From: Argentina anserina
Taxonomy: Eukaryota > Streptophyta > Magnoliopsida > Rosales > Rosaceae
Length of the DNA: 64,000 bases
Assembly (NCBI RefSeq): GCF_933775445.1
Contig: NC_065876.1
Span: 1,860,001 to 1,924,000 of the forward strand
Direction: 5' to 3'
Below the pieces are notes generated by a model that saw only the letters and a program-made list of their open reading frames with translations, searched no databases and was not told the DNA's origin. The translations under genes and the position numbers were made by a program. Position 1 is the stretch's first letter, and every line of letters begins with the position of its first letter. This document shows, one piece after another, positions 12,501-26,054 of the stretch.

Positions 12501-15030
12501 TTGCTATTCTTGTTGACGACCCCTGAGTCTCTTGCTGTTTAGCCTTCTGTTTTATAAGTGTAGTTTCTGAAGCTGTTTTTGAGTTCATTGCAGGTTTAGA
12601 AGTGGGTGGCTGCAAATTCTCAGATTTTTGTCTGGAGACCTCGGCTTGTATGAGCTTGGTCTCTAGCTTCTGTGTAAACGAGTCTTCTCCATCAGTTATA
12701 TCTTTTATCTCTTCAAAATTTTCACACACCTCATCTGCCACTTCCTTAGTTTCTTCATGAATTGGAATATCAGCAGAAATTAAAATGAAATTCGAGTTTG
12801 TATCCCCATCATCCACAGCAATGTCTTTCACTGCATCTAGAATTGAATCCACCTCTTCCAGCTTGTATCTTACATCATCCACAGCGATGTCCTTCACCGC
12901 GTCAGTTGTCCAATCCACAATTATGTCCTTTTTGTGGTTCCCATCATCTGACGCACAGTCTTGGAATGAGTGAGGCTCTATATCGTCCTTCCCGACTTCT
13001 TTCTGATTTACATGTTCAGGCCCTTCTATGACATTGCTGAAACTATCTTCCACCTCATAAAATTCCTCATTTCCAGGTGAAGCAGTCCCTGCCTCATTTC
13101 CATCATCACTTGCCACAACTGTGGTGATATGAGGCAGAACAGCATCCGCGTCCAAAAAAAGTACCTGTTACAGATTTGAGCATGCAATCAACTCCTTAAG
13201 TTCTGAAAAGCAGATTCACATAAGGCCAAGAATAACATACCTCTGATCTAAAGTCCTTTGGGAACTGTTCCTTAGCATCCCAAAGAATATCAATATCGTC
13301 ACGGCTGAGCATCAATATATTCGACCGTACAAATGCTGTGTGAAACATAACTCTGAACATCATCTCCTCACGAACCAGATCTTCATCCAGGTGGATACAC
13401 TCAACTACCACATCCCCTCGAACACGACAACGGATATCCATTTTCACCAGCATACATTCTGCCTGCGATTAGGATTCATAAGAATGCTTCAAAAATCAAA
13501 ACTTATTTTATATATCTGATTGAGTTGCATGGAGTAGACATTACCTGTACATAGTGGTGAGTATTATTTTGTGTCTTTAAATTTGAAAAGAGAAGCTTAG
13601 AACTTCTGTTAGCCGGTGTTGAAGGGTCTTGACCATATACTCGTATGAAGGGCCTGCAACCTTTTCCATCGTTAAAAAGTGGAAGGTTTCTAAGCATCAG
13701 ACACTCCAACCATAGAGGTGTATCTGACGGAGGCCAATCAGCACCCAGATTTCTCCGTGAAATGTACTGAAGATATCTAAGCTGTGAGGGTTGAGGATTC
13801 AAAGGAGTCAAGAGATGGAGAAGCTGTCTAGGAGCCTGCTTGTAAACCATATCAAGAGTCTTCTGGTCCCCTGTGTAATTTTTACGGTATAGCAAAAGAC
13901 CAGCAAGCATAAAGGCAAGCACAGGCCATCCTCCTCTTTCACAGTGCATCAGCAACACATTCTGTTGCCCCTCCAATGACAACCAACTTTCACTTGACCG
14001 AAGAAAGTGATGAATCATCTCCAGCGGCAGCAGAGGACAACTCTCATATTGCCGAGGGTAATCCATAACTGTCATGTCATACTGAGACAACACATCTGAA
14101 ATTTGGCTCCGTCTATCCCCTTCTCTAAAGTTAAACACCATGAAGGAAGCATCAGGGAAGTAGTCCTGTAGCTGGCCTACAATGCCACCCAAGTACACTT
14201 TGTACTCGTCTTCTTCCAACACATCGGTGGAGAAGCAGCAGTCAAAAACTGCACAAAAGGAGAAGTCAAAATGACAATCAATCCCATTGGCACTAAAACA
14301 AGTACTAAACCATGCACTATGAGAATAATTTGGCTATACAAACTATAAGAACATGCTTTTGGCTATTCAATCTCCATGACACCGATACGTATACATGTTA
14401 TCAAACAAAGTTCCCACTTCTTAATGGAAAACTAGAGGTCGAGTAATCGATTATGCACCAAACAAAAGCCTCTGCATTAAATAGATTCTGGAAAATATAA
14501 GCTTTTATGCTTCCAACTAAAAGGTTTCTTTCTCGATTCAGCTCAATTTCAACACCAACACAACAGAATCCGGCTTCGGAGTTGTTCAGCATATAAAGAC
14601 TGAAAAAATGCAATTCCATCAAACTTTTCTTGCAACTATCCAGCTCAGCCTCAGCTGGTTTCATCATATACAGCATCATTATCACAATTAGAACCAAAGC
14701 TCCAGCTGAATTACGCGAAAAGACTCAATGCACAATCAAACAGCACAAATTTGACACCAAAATTTATGCACCAGGCGTAACACATTGCATCAAAAACCCT
14801 AGCATAACTCCTAATTAGACCAATTTACATCCCCATTGTACCTAAACCGCCCCAAAAATCCATAATCCAGCACAGAATAACCAGAATTACGCTACCGAGC
14901 TCAAAATTTAGGGCGCAAAATTGTGAAGAAAGATAAAAGAAGAAAACGGTGACGTACCGTAAACCCGTTCAGAAATCTCTAGAAGCCGATCCGGCGGCTT
15001 CCGGTAAAAGAACCTTCTGAACAGCGCCAT
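6561..15030 (-). CDS. Class II formin (PTEN-like, C2-like, FH1, FH2), AtFH20/FH13 type
   Basis: Seventeen coding exons join in frame with GT-AG introns: 14958-15030, 13545-14248, 13241-13462, 10865-13164, 10368-10488, 9779-9850, 9593-9691, 9381-9422, 9136-9216, 8990-9040, 8825-8906, 8111-8205, 7427-7498, 7231-7347, 7036-7104, 6882-6948, 6561-6712. The total is 4419 bp, or 1472 aa. Residues 1-259 form the PTEN-like domain, beginning MALFRRFFYRK. Its signature reads HCERGGWP, lacking the P-loop arginine, so it should be phosphatase-dead, as is usual in this family. Residues 260-333 continue into the C2-like part. An acidic linker, then a very long proline-rich FH1 (profilin-actin binding), fill exon 4. 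FH2 follows, with GNTLNQGTARG and a basic/acidic C-terminal coil ending KKTTK. The protein nucleates and elongates actin filaments in the cytoplasm and cortex. Class II formins lack a signal peptide, and none is seen here. Confidence 0.93.
11138..11284 (-). repeat. 36-bp tandem repeat inside formin FH1
   Basis: About four head-to-tail 36-bp units, in frame within the formin's fourth exon, encode PPPPPPPGGSRA-type 12-residue modules. The first two or three are nearly identical and the fourth has diverged. They are flanked by further GGT/GGA (proline-codon) microsatellites from about 11050 to 12130. Because the unit is a multiple of three, copy-number change would alter FH1 length without breaking the frame. 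Confidence 0.85.
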
Positions 15031-15280
15031 CGGCCGGTGGCGCTGTTTCTTCCTCGACCGGATCCAAACCGGTCTCCAATTGGATCACAATTCCGATCAA
15101 AATTCCGAGCTCGGCCGGATCTCGAACGGAAACCAAAACCTAACCTCTCTCCGGCGAGAAGAATCCGCCGAATGACGGAATAACAGAAACCGGAATTTCC
15201 GGATTCCGATGACGACGGCGAAGGAAAATGCGAAGGAGAGAGGATTGGGGAAATTCTGGAGAGAGAAAAAGATGAGAGGG

Positions 15281-15420
15281 AGAGAGAGAGAGAGTGGACT
15301 GAGAAAAAAGGAAGAAAAGTAATGGACCGGGTCCTCCCTCCTCCTTGTCTGCAACTCCTCGCTTTCTCTTTTCTTCTTTTCCGATTCAGAGTTCTTCTTC
15401 TTCTTCTTCTCTCTCTCTCT
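15281..15420. repeat. AG and TTC/CT microsatellites in the formin 5' leader
   Basis: An (AG)n run lies at 15281-15294. A (TTC)n run passes into (CT)n at 15392-15420. Both are 250-390 bp upstream of the formin start codon, in the region expected to be core promoter or 5' UTR. On the formin's sense strand the second run reads as GA repeats, a composition common in plant core promoters. Confidence 0.75.
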
Positions 15421-16406
15421 TTGATTTTCTGTTTTTGTTTTTTGGGGGTTTGGCAGCTCAGAGGCGACGATCTTACGTGGCAGTTACGCGCGCTACTGGT
15501 TATTAATGAAGGGGGATTAGTTGTTAAATAGGAGTATTAATCTGCAACTATGGGTAAGAATTAAGATAGGAAGGTTGGAAGATTAATAATTCAGATTCAT
15601 AGATGATTTTTACTGTCTCGGTCGGGATTTTCAATTTTGAATCATGCGTTAAAATTATTATTTTACCGTTGCATATTGGCTCATCATAACGTCTTTCATG
15701 ATGTTGAAAAAATTATTATTTTATCACTTTCTTTCTCTAATCAGCATGAGATAAAAAAATAAAAAAATTTAGAAGACATAAATAAGTTGAAAAATAACAC
15801 AGTTAGTACTACGGCTCCTCGAATTTAGGTGTTTGATGTATCTATACTCACAATTTGTTAGGTGTTATTTGGAAGTGGAATGAACGTGTTATTGCTAATA
15901 TTAATAATGCGTTATAAATTAGTTGTTACTGAATTCGATTATGTGATTAATTATTTTTAGCTACATCTTTTTAATTTGTGTCACAAACATGTTAGATTGT
16001 TGTATGATTATATATATATATAATAATTAATTTATATTTACCCTACAACAGTACAACGATTATAAATATGTATTTGTTTTTACACTTAAATAAGTTACTA
16101 GTTCCCTTTCAAAAAAAAATTACTAGTTAGTCAAATAATTGGGAAACTAACTAGTTAACCAATGAGAAATGCTTAATCATAGTTGTTAATGGTTATGGTC
16201 GAAAGATAGCCCGTGATTAACTACTGTTGTGTACGCAGCTCGCTCTCTCACCCCCGGTGATTTTCACGGTTAGGTACTTGCGACACCTGTCCAATAATTA
16301 GGGCTTTTCCTTTCTTCTTCTAATCCTCTACGTTACCGAAGACGTCTTTTTGCAAACTACGACAACAGCACCGGCGTCCTTAACGCTGTCGTATGGCTCT
16401 CGGAAC

Positions 16407-16541
16407 CACGTGAACGAAAGATTGGGGGGAGCCACGTGATTTGACTCACGTGCTCTCATTTGGAACCGACCAACCAGGCTTCACCGTCAATGGGTTCGTC
16501 AAACACAAGCTTTTGGCTTTTCGCAAACTCACGTGACGTCA
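16407..16541. promoter_or_regulatory. Cluster of four CACGTG G-boxes with an overlapping TGACGTCA
   Basis: Perfect CACGTG palindromes occur at 16407-16412, 16433-16438, 16447-16452 and 16530-16535. The last overlaps a full TGACGTCA palindrome at 16534-16541. bZIP and bHLH factors (ABF/HY5/PIF-type and TGA-type) are the known readers of these cores. The nearest gene whose 5' end faces the cluster is the class II formin, with its start codon at 15030. Function is inferred from motif density only. Confidence 0.55.
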
Positions 16542-18794
16542 ATAGTAAAAAAAAAATTAAAGAATCAATTGATTTATTTTTTATCTTAGTACAAGGAATA
16601 GACAAAGAATCAAGCAATGCATGAAATGTCATATTCATGCACTGTGATGCACAAAGCCACTTTTCTTTGGAACACATTTTTGATTGACCTATAGTTGATG
16701 CTAAGACGGCTATTTATGAATCCGATTAAATGAATGAATACGTGACGTAAATATTTACTTTATATGAACAAACACGAAAAATGATGTATTTGTTCTATAC
16801 TGCAAGTGAAGGGATACCAGGGTCTATAATGCGCACAAATGCGACTATCGTTTTGCAATTATAATTGTAATAATAGTCATACGTAATAATTTGGCGGTAT
16901 CAAATCAGCTTAAAAACTCGATCGCGACTTAGGTCAACAAAATTTCAGAAAATCAGATGTGCATTATGCAAAGAAAGCACCATATATCAGAGAGAGACAT
17001 AGGCTCCCGCCCTAATTTACCACATTATGAAGTAATTGAGCTTTCCCCCACTTATTATTAACTCCATTGCAATGGAATAACTTGTGATGAAAGAAAGAAA
17101 TAAAGGGAACACATTTCTGGTTACATATATACGTGATCCAAACTCTGATACCACGAGGGTCAAGTAGATGCATTATTGCAAGCATTTAACAAACGAGTCA
17201 ACATAATGAAGGGTAGGAGATCTATGATCGTCATCATCATCAGAGGTTTCCCGAAATGATTGCAGCCACTGCATGCACGCCATGTGCACCCCAATGTGGC
17301 CTATTTCAGTGAATGAATATTACTATCTGGGGAAGATGGTTATGATGATGAAAGCGAGATTTCACCCTCCAATCTGGGATTTATGTCTCTGTTAAGGTAA
17401 TTATGGGGTTACAGTAATGTCTGTAATTTGCTTCAACATTTCTGGATTTATTACAAATTTACAATCAAGGACCACATTCATCCAAATTATTGGGATTTGC
17501 CTATTTTCCATGGTGGTGACACATTGGCCCATTGGTTCCTCTCACTGTTCCGCTTTGCCTTACAATAATGCACATGCCTTCATCTCAGACTGCCCTCCTC
17601 TATCTTCATGCCCCGGCTTCATTAGGCGCAGCTTGTGAAAGCATGTTCTCCGTGAAGCAAATTTTGCCTGAGATATATGTAAATCCTGATGCTGGTCATG
17701 CTCAAATACAATGAGCTTATCTGTTTCTATGCTTTACTGTGGAGAGGCCTCCCCAATTGGATTGCTCTCAAGGCTTTGTTTTTTGTTTCTTAATTCTCAT
17801 ACCAATTAGAGGTTTGCTTTTGCTAATGTGGATATACATTTGTCCTCATTTATTTGGTGCAAGCTCACTGATATGATGCTGCTGATATAATTGAGCTTGC
17901 TAGCACTTCTGCATGGTCTTATAGTGTGATTTAAATAAGATTTGCGACCCTTAAACCAAACCTTTGTGCATCTTCTTGGTGGTTTTACTTGATTTCCCAT
18001 AACTGGAATACAATGATTCTCGGACATGAGAGTCCAGGACAAAGCTCACAAGTTGGTAGTTGCTGTCAAGGCTGTGGTTGCTATCAGTTCAAAAACACAT
18101 ATCCATATCAATGTATCAAATTTGGGATATATAGATGCGATTTATAGTCTTAGCTAGAGTCTCAGACTCTCAGTCGTATTCTTTTGAATGATCCTACTCT
18201 TTATCCTTTTTTCTTTTTTCTTCTTTTTTTTGAGTGTTTTCTATTCTAAAAGCCCATAATTGTATCCTAAGTTCCTTTTCCCAAAGAGTAAAGCTTCTGG
18301 AATAGCCAAGGCTATTTGGATTGAATGGAAATTTAACATAAAAGCCTATATCTAGATTTCTATACATTGGATTTGGGCTTTGCCAAAAGATCAGGGAAGA
18401 AAGAACCAACTCAGGCAAACAAAAGGTTCAAAAAAGAGATTCTAGCCACTCTTTCATCTTTCCTTTTGGAGAGGATATTCTCTAGTAACTTTCTCAACTA
18501 ATATAGCAGCCTAGCAAGAATTTGAAAATGGCATCTACCAGGCTGAGACGTATATTCTGTTTTCTTGTTGAGTTCTCCTGTTCTCTTCTTGATGTTGCAG
18601 TCAATTAGAACCTATCAGATAATGTTACTTCCCTTGCTTCTTACCTGCAATTCAGAAGTCATCTATTTAGCCAAAAATACACCAAAGATTTTAGTTTAGG
18701 ACCTTGTGTTGCACTGTTGCTCAATGATTATCTTGGACAAATAGTAATACTGAGCTACATGGTAAAGTATATATCTGAAGACCCTGAACTCGTA

Positions 18795-21700
18795 CTAGTA
18801 TCTTGTACCTCTGTAGAACCATGAGTTCCGTGTCGCCCTTCTGATTTGGCGCTCATGCCTTTCTAAGAATTCGTCAACTTTATATGGTTGAGATAACAAG
18901 GGTCCTGAAAATTCGACCTTGTCCCCATCATCGTGAAGTTGAAAACTCTATTGGAAACCAAAATTCAACAAAGATACTGTGATATATCATTAATTGTATA
19001 CAAATTATGTAGAAAATAGGTTCTTATATTACAAGAACTCACCAGATCACTTTTCGTAGCAGCTACCCTTTCCTCTCTCTGATAAAGTGCCAATGACAAT
19101 TCCTGCGAGTGATACCCATCAGAAGCATCAAAAGACTCTGGACGTTCAAGCTTTCCCCATTGATTCATCATTGCTAGCTTTGCAATCTCATATGAGTCAC
19201 ATCCTCTGGAATCGGTACACCCTCTAGATTCACCATTTTCATGTGTCTTAGAGTCGACATGTTTTCTTGTATGCACTGCAATAGAAGGTTCTACTATGTT
19301 AAATATGTGTCCTTTTGAAATAGATCGAGTATGAGATCTTCTAGAAGCATCATCCCTTCGTCTTTTTGCCCATGCGAAGCCACTGGATGTAGAAACCTCT
19401 AATGGGCCAGAGAAAGGAATGTCTCCTTGAGATGCATGTTTTACATGTAAAGCCTCTTCTTCTTTACAAGCTGATGGCTTTGGCAATTCCCTGCCTATGA
19501 AACCATTTCCTTGCTTACTAACATGTCCATTAGTGCCATTAATTTTATATGAATTTTGGGTATGGGTTGTTATGTCCTACAGGATAAGGAAAGAGATTAA
19601 TTACAGAATGAAAAGTATGTATCTCTACAAGTCCACATATAAAATAGAGGATGAAAGAGACGGACCTCGACTGGAGCCAGTTTACTTATTCCAAGTGATT
19701 TTCTTGTTGACTTCCTTGTTTCGCATCCACGAAGTCCACCACCAATCTTTTTCCTGATAATTCAGTGAAGATACTAAATTTTAATTTTTATCTTCAGGTA
19801 AGGATTACCCTAAATTCCTCGAAAAAGAGAAAGAGAACCCTCACCTCTTTGCCTCCTCCCGATTTTTTGCGTCAATTTCTTTGCTAGGTGGGTAAATTGG
19901 CAAGCTTGACGGATCACAGGCATAAGGCTTCGTTTTGAAATACTGAAATTGGCATATAAAAGTTTCTTATGAGAATCTGTGTGAGGAAAATTAATGATTA
20001 ATCTAACCAATTTTCACCTTCATCTCCGCTCAGAGCATTAAAAACCAGAATCACAATGCAGTAATCAGAGAAAGGAAAACATCTAATGCATAAAGATCGT
20101 AATTGAGAATTATGAACTCTCACTTCTATGATGAAGATGCACTTGAGAACACTAGGGTTTAGCAACAGGATAGCGAAGAACATTAACTTGTATGCGTGAG
20201 TACTGAGTATACAATTGGTAGTATACTAAGGAATTCCATTATCTTGCATGATTACCTCAGATGCAAGAGCAGAGGAGGCAGTCCCGCGCTTGTGTGGTTC
20301 TACAGAAAGAAGAGTCTCTAGCAGGTTAAAAGTGGCTGCTGGCAAATCTTTAAAGGTCTCCAGCAGAGTACTGTCATAGGGTTGTTGGGGTTTAAATAGA
20401 GTTGCATGTGGAAGTTTGGACTTCTTCCAATATTCTTCCGGCGGGGTGCCACAGAGCTTGAAAATCTTGTGTAATTGTTCAACCTGTCAGAGGAAAATTC
20501 TTTAAGAACACAAGCCGGAAGTGTCAAAGCAAAGTATGATAGCTAACAGTAGTTGTGAAAAAGTACATATGCGACAAATATTCTTGATAAGTGAATCAAC
20601 CTGGTTGTTCTAATAACCTTATGCATTTATTAAGAGAATCAGACTTTTCGTGATGTAAAGCATAATTATAGTGGAGGACTCTGTATTCCTACTGCTGTGA
20701 TGGTAACCATATTGATCAATTACCACATAAACTAATGGAGGTCTCTGCATGTGCAGAACATACGTTATTTCCATATAAAACGAATGCAAAGACACCCCTT
20801 TTAACTTTTCAAAGGTCAGTCCACAAAACTATCCCCAACAGCATACTTCAGTCAGGTTTAACTGACTAACATTATGATCAAAAGCATGTACTTTAATTAG
20901 TCAATCACCTCTGTTCGTCCCTGAAGAATAGGTTTCCCAACCAGGAGTTCTGCAAATGCACAGCCAACACTCCAAAGATCGATGTAAGCTCCATAGGAAG
21001 TTGATCCAAGCAAAAGTTCAGGAGGACGATACCACAGAGTGACAACACGACTGGTAAGCGGTTGCCTATGCCCAGAATCACAAAAGTTTGCCAATCCAAA
21101 ATCAGCCATCTTCAAAACCCCTTCGTTGTTCACCAGAAGATTTGATCCTTTTATGTCGCGATGCATTACACCCCTCGAGTGACAATGATCAAGTCCAGAC
21201 AACAGCTGCTTCATGTAACACTTAATCTGCCAAATAAAACCGACACCAACCACTTTACCAACAGCTTATATAACAAAGATAAATGAAACTACTTCGCGTG
21301 GTCTCAAAAAATTCCTAGCACGACATGCAACATGTACTCACAAGGGCAAGGCAAGCAAACCTGTGCCTCACTGAATTTGATGTCAGGGTTCGACAAGAGT
21401 CCAGTGACATCATGTTCCATGTACTCGAAAACGAGGTATATGCTGCACGACAACCGCGAAGTAATAAGTCCCTCCAATTTAATCACATTTGGATGGTCAA
21501 GCCTTCTGAGAATCAAAATCTCTCGCGCCATAAACCTGACGCTCTCAGGCTCAAAATTGTCGAAGCGCACCTTCTTCAAAGCAACCAGCTTCCCAGTCTC
21601 CAGATCACGCGCTCGGAACACACTACTATACGTTCCCTGTCCAATCTGTTCAGAAAGTTCAAAACACATAATAATCAAGATGCTCAAACAGCAACATCAA

Positions 21701-22316
21701 TAAACCACATTAAAGCAACACTGACAGTCACTCCACAAATACAAACAGAAAAAAAAAACACTCATTTCAAACACCATATTCACATGTAGAACAAGAACCA
21801 CTTAAAAGTTTTGAGCTTCTTCATTTCTTAATCTGTAAAGTTTCTTACTTAGCTATAAAAACAAAAAATGCAACCTTTATTTTAAAGAAATGTAATTTAA
21901 TTAAAAGAAAATTCCAAATCAAGATAGAAATTCACAGATAAATTGAAATGTAAGCAAATTCGGACCTTCTCTAATTTCTCAAAGGCATCGGCGCGGAGTG
22001 GCACCCAGCCCTGAATGGCCTCGGCGGCGACGGCGGCGAGCCAGGCGGGCCAGCCGGCGGCGACCTGCTCGCCCTCGACGTACCTCTGCAAATTACCCAG
22101 CCGGAAACTCAACGACGTGGAATAACCGCTCTTCTTTTTCGAACTCGCCCGCCCCGACTCACCCAACTCGCTCCCGCTCAGATCACCGCCTTTCTTCTTC
22201 TTCTTCTTCACCGCAGCCACCTCCAACCCGACCCGGCTCCGACCCGAATTCCCGACATTGTCGTGATCGAACGCCGGCGTCACCGACACGGTCTGCTTCG
22301 AGCTGACGCACCCCAT
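18795..22316 (-). CDS. CDK-like Ser/Thr kinase with N-terminal MGC myristoylation motif (At1g54610-like)
   Basis: Eight exons join in frame: 21966-22316, 21361-21645, 20909-21226, 20256-20483, 19845-19942, 19666-19753, 19043-19576, 18795-18947. The total is 2055 bp, or 684 aa. The protein opens MGCVSSKQ, a myristoylation/palmitoylation-like start suggesting membrane attachment, followed by a poly-lysine patch. The kinase domain runs from about residue 113 to 400. It shows GQGTYSSVFRA (glycine loop), VALKKVRF (ATP lysine), EPESVRFMAREI (cyclin-binding-type helix), HRDIKGSNLL, DFGLANF, and a CDK-style activation segment ending VVTLWYRPPELLLG. The roughly 280-residue tail is basic and Ser-rich with no known domain. 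It ends SWFYRGTRY, stop at 18795-18797. Family knowledge places such proteins with plant CRK/CDKC-like kinases. The cyclin partner and substrate are unknown. The stop-proximal junction could alternatively splice at the AG-GTACAAG just before the end. Confidence 0.9.
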
Positions 22317-25300
22317 CGCAATTCAGACCCGCCGGCCGGATCGGGAAGCTGTCAGCCGCGTGGGAGGTCAAAGTGGGTAAACCCGAAATGCAGAGGAGTG
22401 GGAAGTATAGAGGACAAAGCCAGAAATGAGATATATAAACCAAATCCAAAGATAGAATGTTTTGCTGTTTGTTTCACCAATATGATTCACACACTTTTCT
22501 TTCCCGTCAGTTTTGATTTCGCGCGACGATTGCGGGAGGTGATGGAATTTAGAGTTTTATCATTTATTGCGAGATCCGCGGGTTTTGTTTTTTTTTTTTT
22601 TTATGGGTTGGTGACGAAATGGGGAAGTAATTCCCGTTTGGATTTTGGAGTGGGGGACTTGGGGTGTTGGGATTATTCTCTGGTTTTGTTTGGATTTGGT
22701 GTTTTGTGTTTATCTCCAACAAGTAACATACAGGTTTTGGTGTTTTGGGCTGGTGAGTGAGGTGGGTCCGGTGGAGTTTTTGGATCCAATCAGATGGCGC
22801 GTGAGGTTGTCGGTCGGGTTGCTGACCGATTGGTTTTGCGGTAAGCTTTTGACAACTGTATAATGAGTTGCCGACTTACCATGGTGACTATCGAGATCGA
22901 TGGTAAGATAGTTGTATGAAAATCCAATTAAGTGCTGACACATGTCACTTTAATTAAATTTTAAAGCTATTAACAGAGGAAGATGGAACTTGAATCTGTT
23001 AAACTCAAGCCCAGAACGCAGTCTCTCTCTCAATCCCGATCTAAGCTCGAGCACGGGTGAACTGAACATTATGAATATTTGCAGAGTCCCTCTCTCAATC
23101 GTCAATGGGCAGCAAAAGAGCCACTCCCTTTGCCTTGGCCTTCCCAATGAACACTGAGTGATGCAGCTTTCTTCCGCAAGAGATGAATCCACAGAGATGA
23201 GTGTCAGATGACCCGTCCCTTGTAAACTGTGAAGATCATCCATCCACCGAGAATTAAGTAATCAACCTTCTCTAAGAGATGACATTCAACTCCCCTAAAA
23301 TAAAAAAGAGATGACATTTAACTTGATTCAAGAGGTTCATCGGCAAATCTCAGTAAGTTAAAATCCTTTGTTCTTGAGTTTTGATGTTAAACTCTCCGTT
23401 AGCAGCTATATGAAAATAGGGTACGTGTCAATTATTAATTGGCTTTGGTCAGCTAACCCTGACCAGCCATGGTCCGGTAAGTTTCTTCTTGAAAATTTTG
23501 AACGTGGTAAGAATTTTTATAAGTTTTGGTTGGAAAAAAAAAGTATATATGCTGGAGAACTCAAATTTGGATACTAAATTATCGTGTATGAGATGTTATC
23601 ATTGTTATGTATTTAGTACTGTATTCTTTGATATGATACGGTGTTAATCATCGTTATTTATCATGATCTATTGTTTTTTAATTCAGTACAAAACTTGAAA
23701 CTTGTGAAATCCTTTTTAGGGTTTCAGATGTAGGAAATGGGCATGAAGTGATGGACTGATAGTGGAAGAGGAACGGAGATAGTTGATTAAAGAGAAAGGG
23801 AAAGAAAAAGCCAAAAGGAGAAAGGGAAAATTTACACAATGATTTGTATACTTCTATGCAATTGCGGTAGTTGATAATTGCTGTTACTAGAAGCCTAAAA
23901 ATGCTACTCCTTCTCTAGGGTTATGACTTATGAATCATTCTTTCTCATCTTTGTTCTAATATATAATCAACATGCATGATTCGGAAAGGTGAGGATCAAT
24001 AATGTGTTTAGCCAAAGACTTCCTAACACAGAGTTGTATGAATAATGATTTTCTTTATCTCTTTCATTTAACTATGAAACATAATAAATAGATACCTAAT
24101 TGTAAGCAGGGTTTACTATTTCTTGTTATATACAATTATACATGTAAGTACTGGAACTTATTTTCATAGATTTCCATCTTCTAAGTTTTTTTTTTTGGTC
24201 AATAAAGGCTCCCATCTTCTAAAGTTGATATCGTGACAATTCGCCAATTGCCATCAGAGGCCTTCACCACATTACTTCATATATATGGTCCCAGAAACAA
24301 TGTGACAATCATCTCCATAACCAACTTACGTTGAGACATCAAATTCCTCAAAAGCTCGATCGACTAGTTGATTTGTTGGAGCTGCCCTCTCCACCCTACT
24401 ATAATAACTAACGTACTGTGAAGTTGAAATTAATTTATTACATCAAAATAGACTTTGTTTTGGTAGGAGCCTCCAAGTGATGTAGTTGTCCGTGGACATA
24501 CACTATGACATTGACCTCCTCTTCGATCTTGAATCAGTCCTGCCAATTCTAGACGCTGGAAATAAATTTTTCGTGGGGTTTGCAGAATTGCAGTTATTTA
24601 TATATGTATGATGATCTGGGGCCATTCCAATTCCATTGATGAGTACATATGTGTGTTTAAAGTGGTTAGGTATAAAAACACTGCTGCTCTTTAATAAAGT
24701 TTGAGAAAGCTAGTGAAAACACATGTAAAGCTGTGAACTAGTAGCTTGAAGACTAGGGTTTTCATGAGCAGAGAAACTACTCGAACTCAAAGAACAGATC
24801 GGGCAGAATTTTCCGTTCAGGTAATTCCAACTTCTAAATCCGACCACTATAGAACACTTCTTAAGCTCATCGCAGTTCTGTAAAATTAATGATAGATATG
24901 ATCAGTCAAGTATTTGGGGCTAATCCCTGAGGTTAAACTACGTACACCCCATATATATATAGATTAATTGGCAGACAGCTCTAGCTGGGGTTATGATCTT
25001 CTTGCTCACTGGAATTAATCACACATGTACTAGGACTTCAGATCCGTAAACTGTAGTAGCAGACGATACGCAGAAGCTGGTACCGACAATTCTCTGCCTC
25101 AGTAGGTTTTTTGTTTTTCTCCACCTTTGCCATCAGTTTTCACCAAACAGTACTTACTATGTGATTATATTATAGTACAGATAGAATCTATTAGTTTTGT
25201 AAATACCTCTTCTTAATTAAGTATATATGTCTGCTTTGAGCTTCTAATTCATAGATGAAGATAATCCAAATGATCCATGATTGTTCTAAGAAGTTGGCAT

Positions 25301-26054
25301 GTGAGTGTGCTCTTTCATGAGTTTCATCTATGATTGCTGCTGCCCATGATCCAATCAAGATCATATCTCTCATTGTACAAGCTACTCAATAGCATGAGAT
25401 GATGGTAAAGAAAATAAAGATATAGATTATGCATAGATTATATATATAGAAAACCATTAACAATGTGCCACCAGACACCATTAGATAGCGCACTTTCTGG
25501 ATTGACCAATGCATTGATATGGTACCCAACATGCACCTAATTTCAAAAGGAGTCCAAGTTTATAAATTTGGAAGTGACATAGTTTGATGATGTATAACTG
25601 TGCAATTCAAACCCAATTGAATTTCTTTATTAACTGTAGTTGGGGTTAGGTCTATTTGTGTCACTAGAAAATAGAAATAGACAAGAGTCCACCAAGCCTC
25701 ACTCATTTAGTCAATGTTATGATTAACTTAATTTACTTCTATGTCTCCTTAGGTGAAAACATAGAACAACCATGCTACCATCCATATACCTAACAGGCTT
25801 CATGTCCTACTCCAAACTCATTTGAGATGTGCACATTTTGTCTTTTGACATTTGAGAATTGAGACTCTTGCACATTCTAATTGGAAAAGCACTACAAGAA
25901 TGATTGAATGCCCCAAAATGCTAGGTTTTGTGCATTTGGTAGTGCTTGTCCACATTACTAGTCATCCTTAATTAATTCCCACTATAGGACCATGCAGGTG
26001 GTCAAAGTAATTGGGTTATTATCATTGTTATGAACTTATGATTACAACTTGTCC
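22317..26054. other. Gene-poor intergenic region, kinase promoter at left
   Basis: The first few hundred bases should be the kinase promoter and leader. No exon, tRNA or bounded transposon was recognised in the remaining AT-rich 3.4 kb. A 97-codon minus-strand ORF at 22950-23243 is the only frame with protein-like composition. It matches no family I know and its start has no supporting context. Confidence 0.45.

Larger units (their letters stand above)
15031..18794. other. Intergenic: formin promoter and kinase 3' flank
   Basis: No coding exon recognised in 3.7 kb. The left 1.5 kb should contain the formin promoter, including the G-box cluster described separately. Sequence from about 17000 to 18794 lies downstream of the kinase stop on its strand and may include its 3' UTR. 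ORFs at 16456-16677, 17417-17638, 17806-18042 and 18194-18418 show no domain or family resemblance. Confidence 0.5.

Noticed and set aside
21325..21789. Plus-strand ORFs of 154 and 123 codons opposite the kinase
   Set aside because: They lie antisense to kinase exon 2 and its flanking introns, with no domain resemblance.
22950..23243. 97-codon minus-strand ORF with protein-like composition
   Set aside because: No recognised family, no splice or start context, and it lies in the kinase's upstream region. Left unannotated as a gene.
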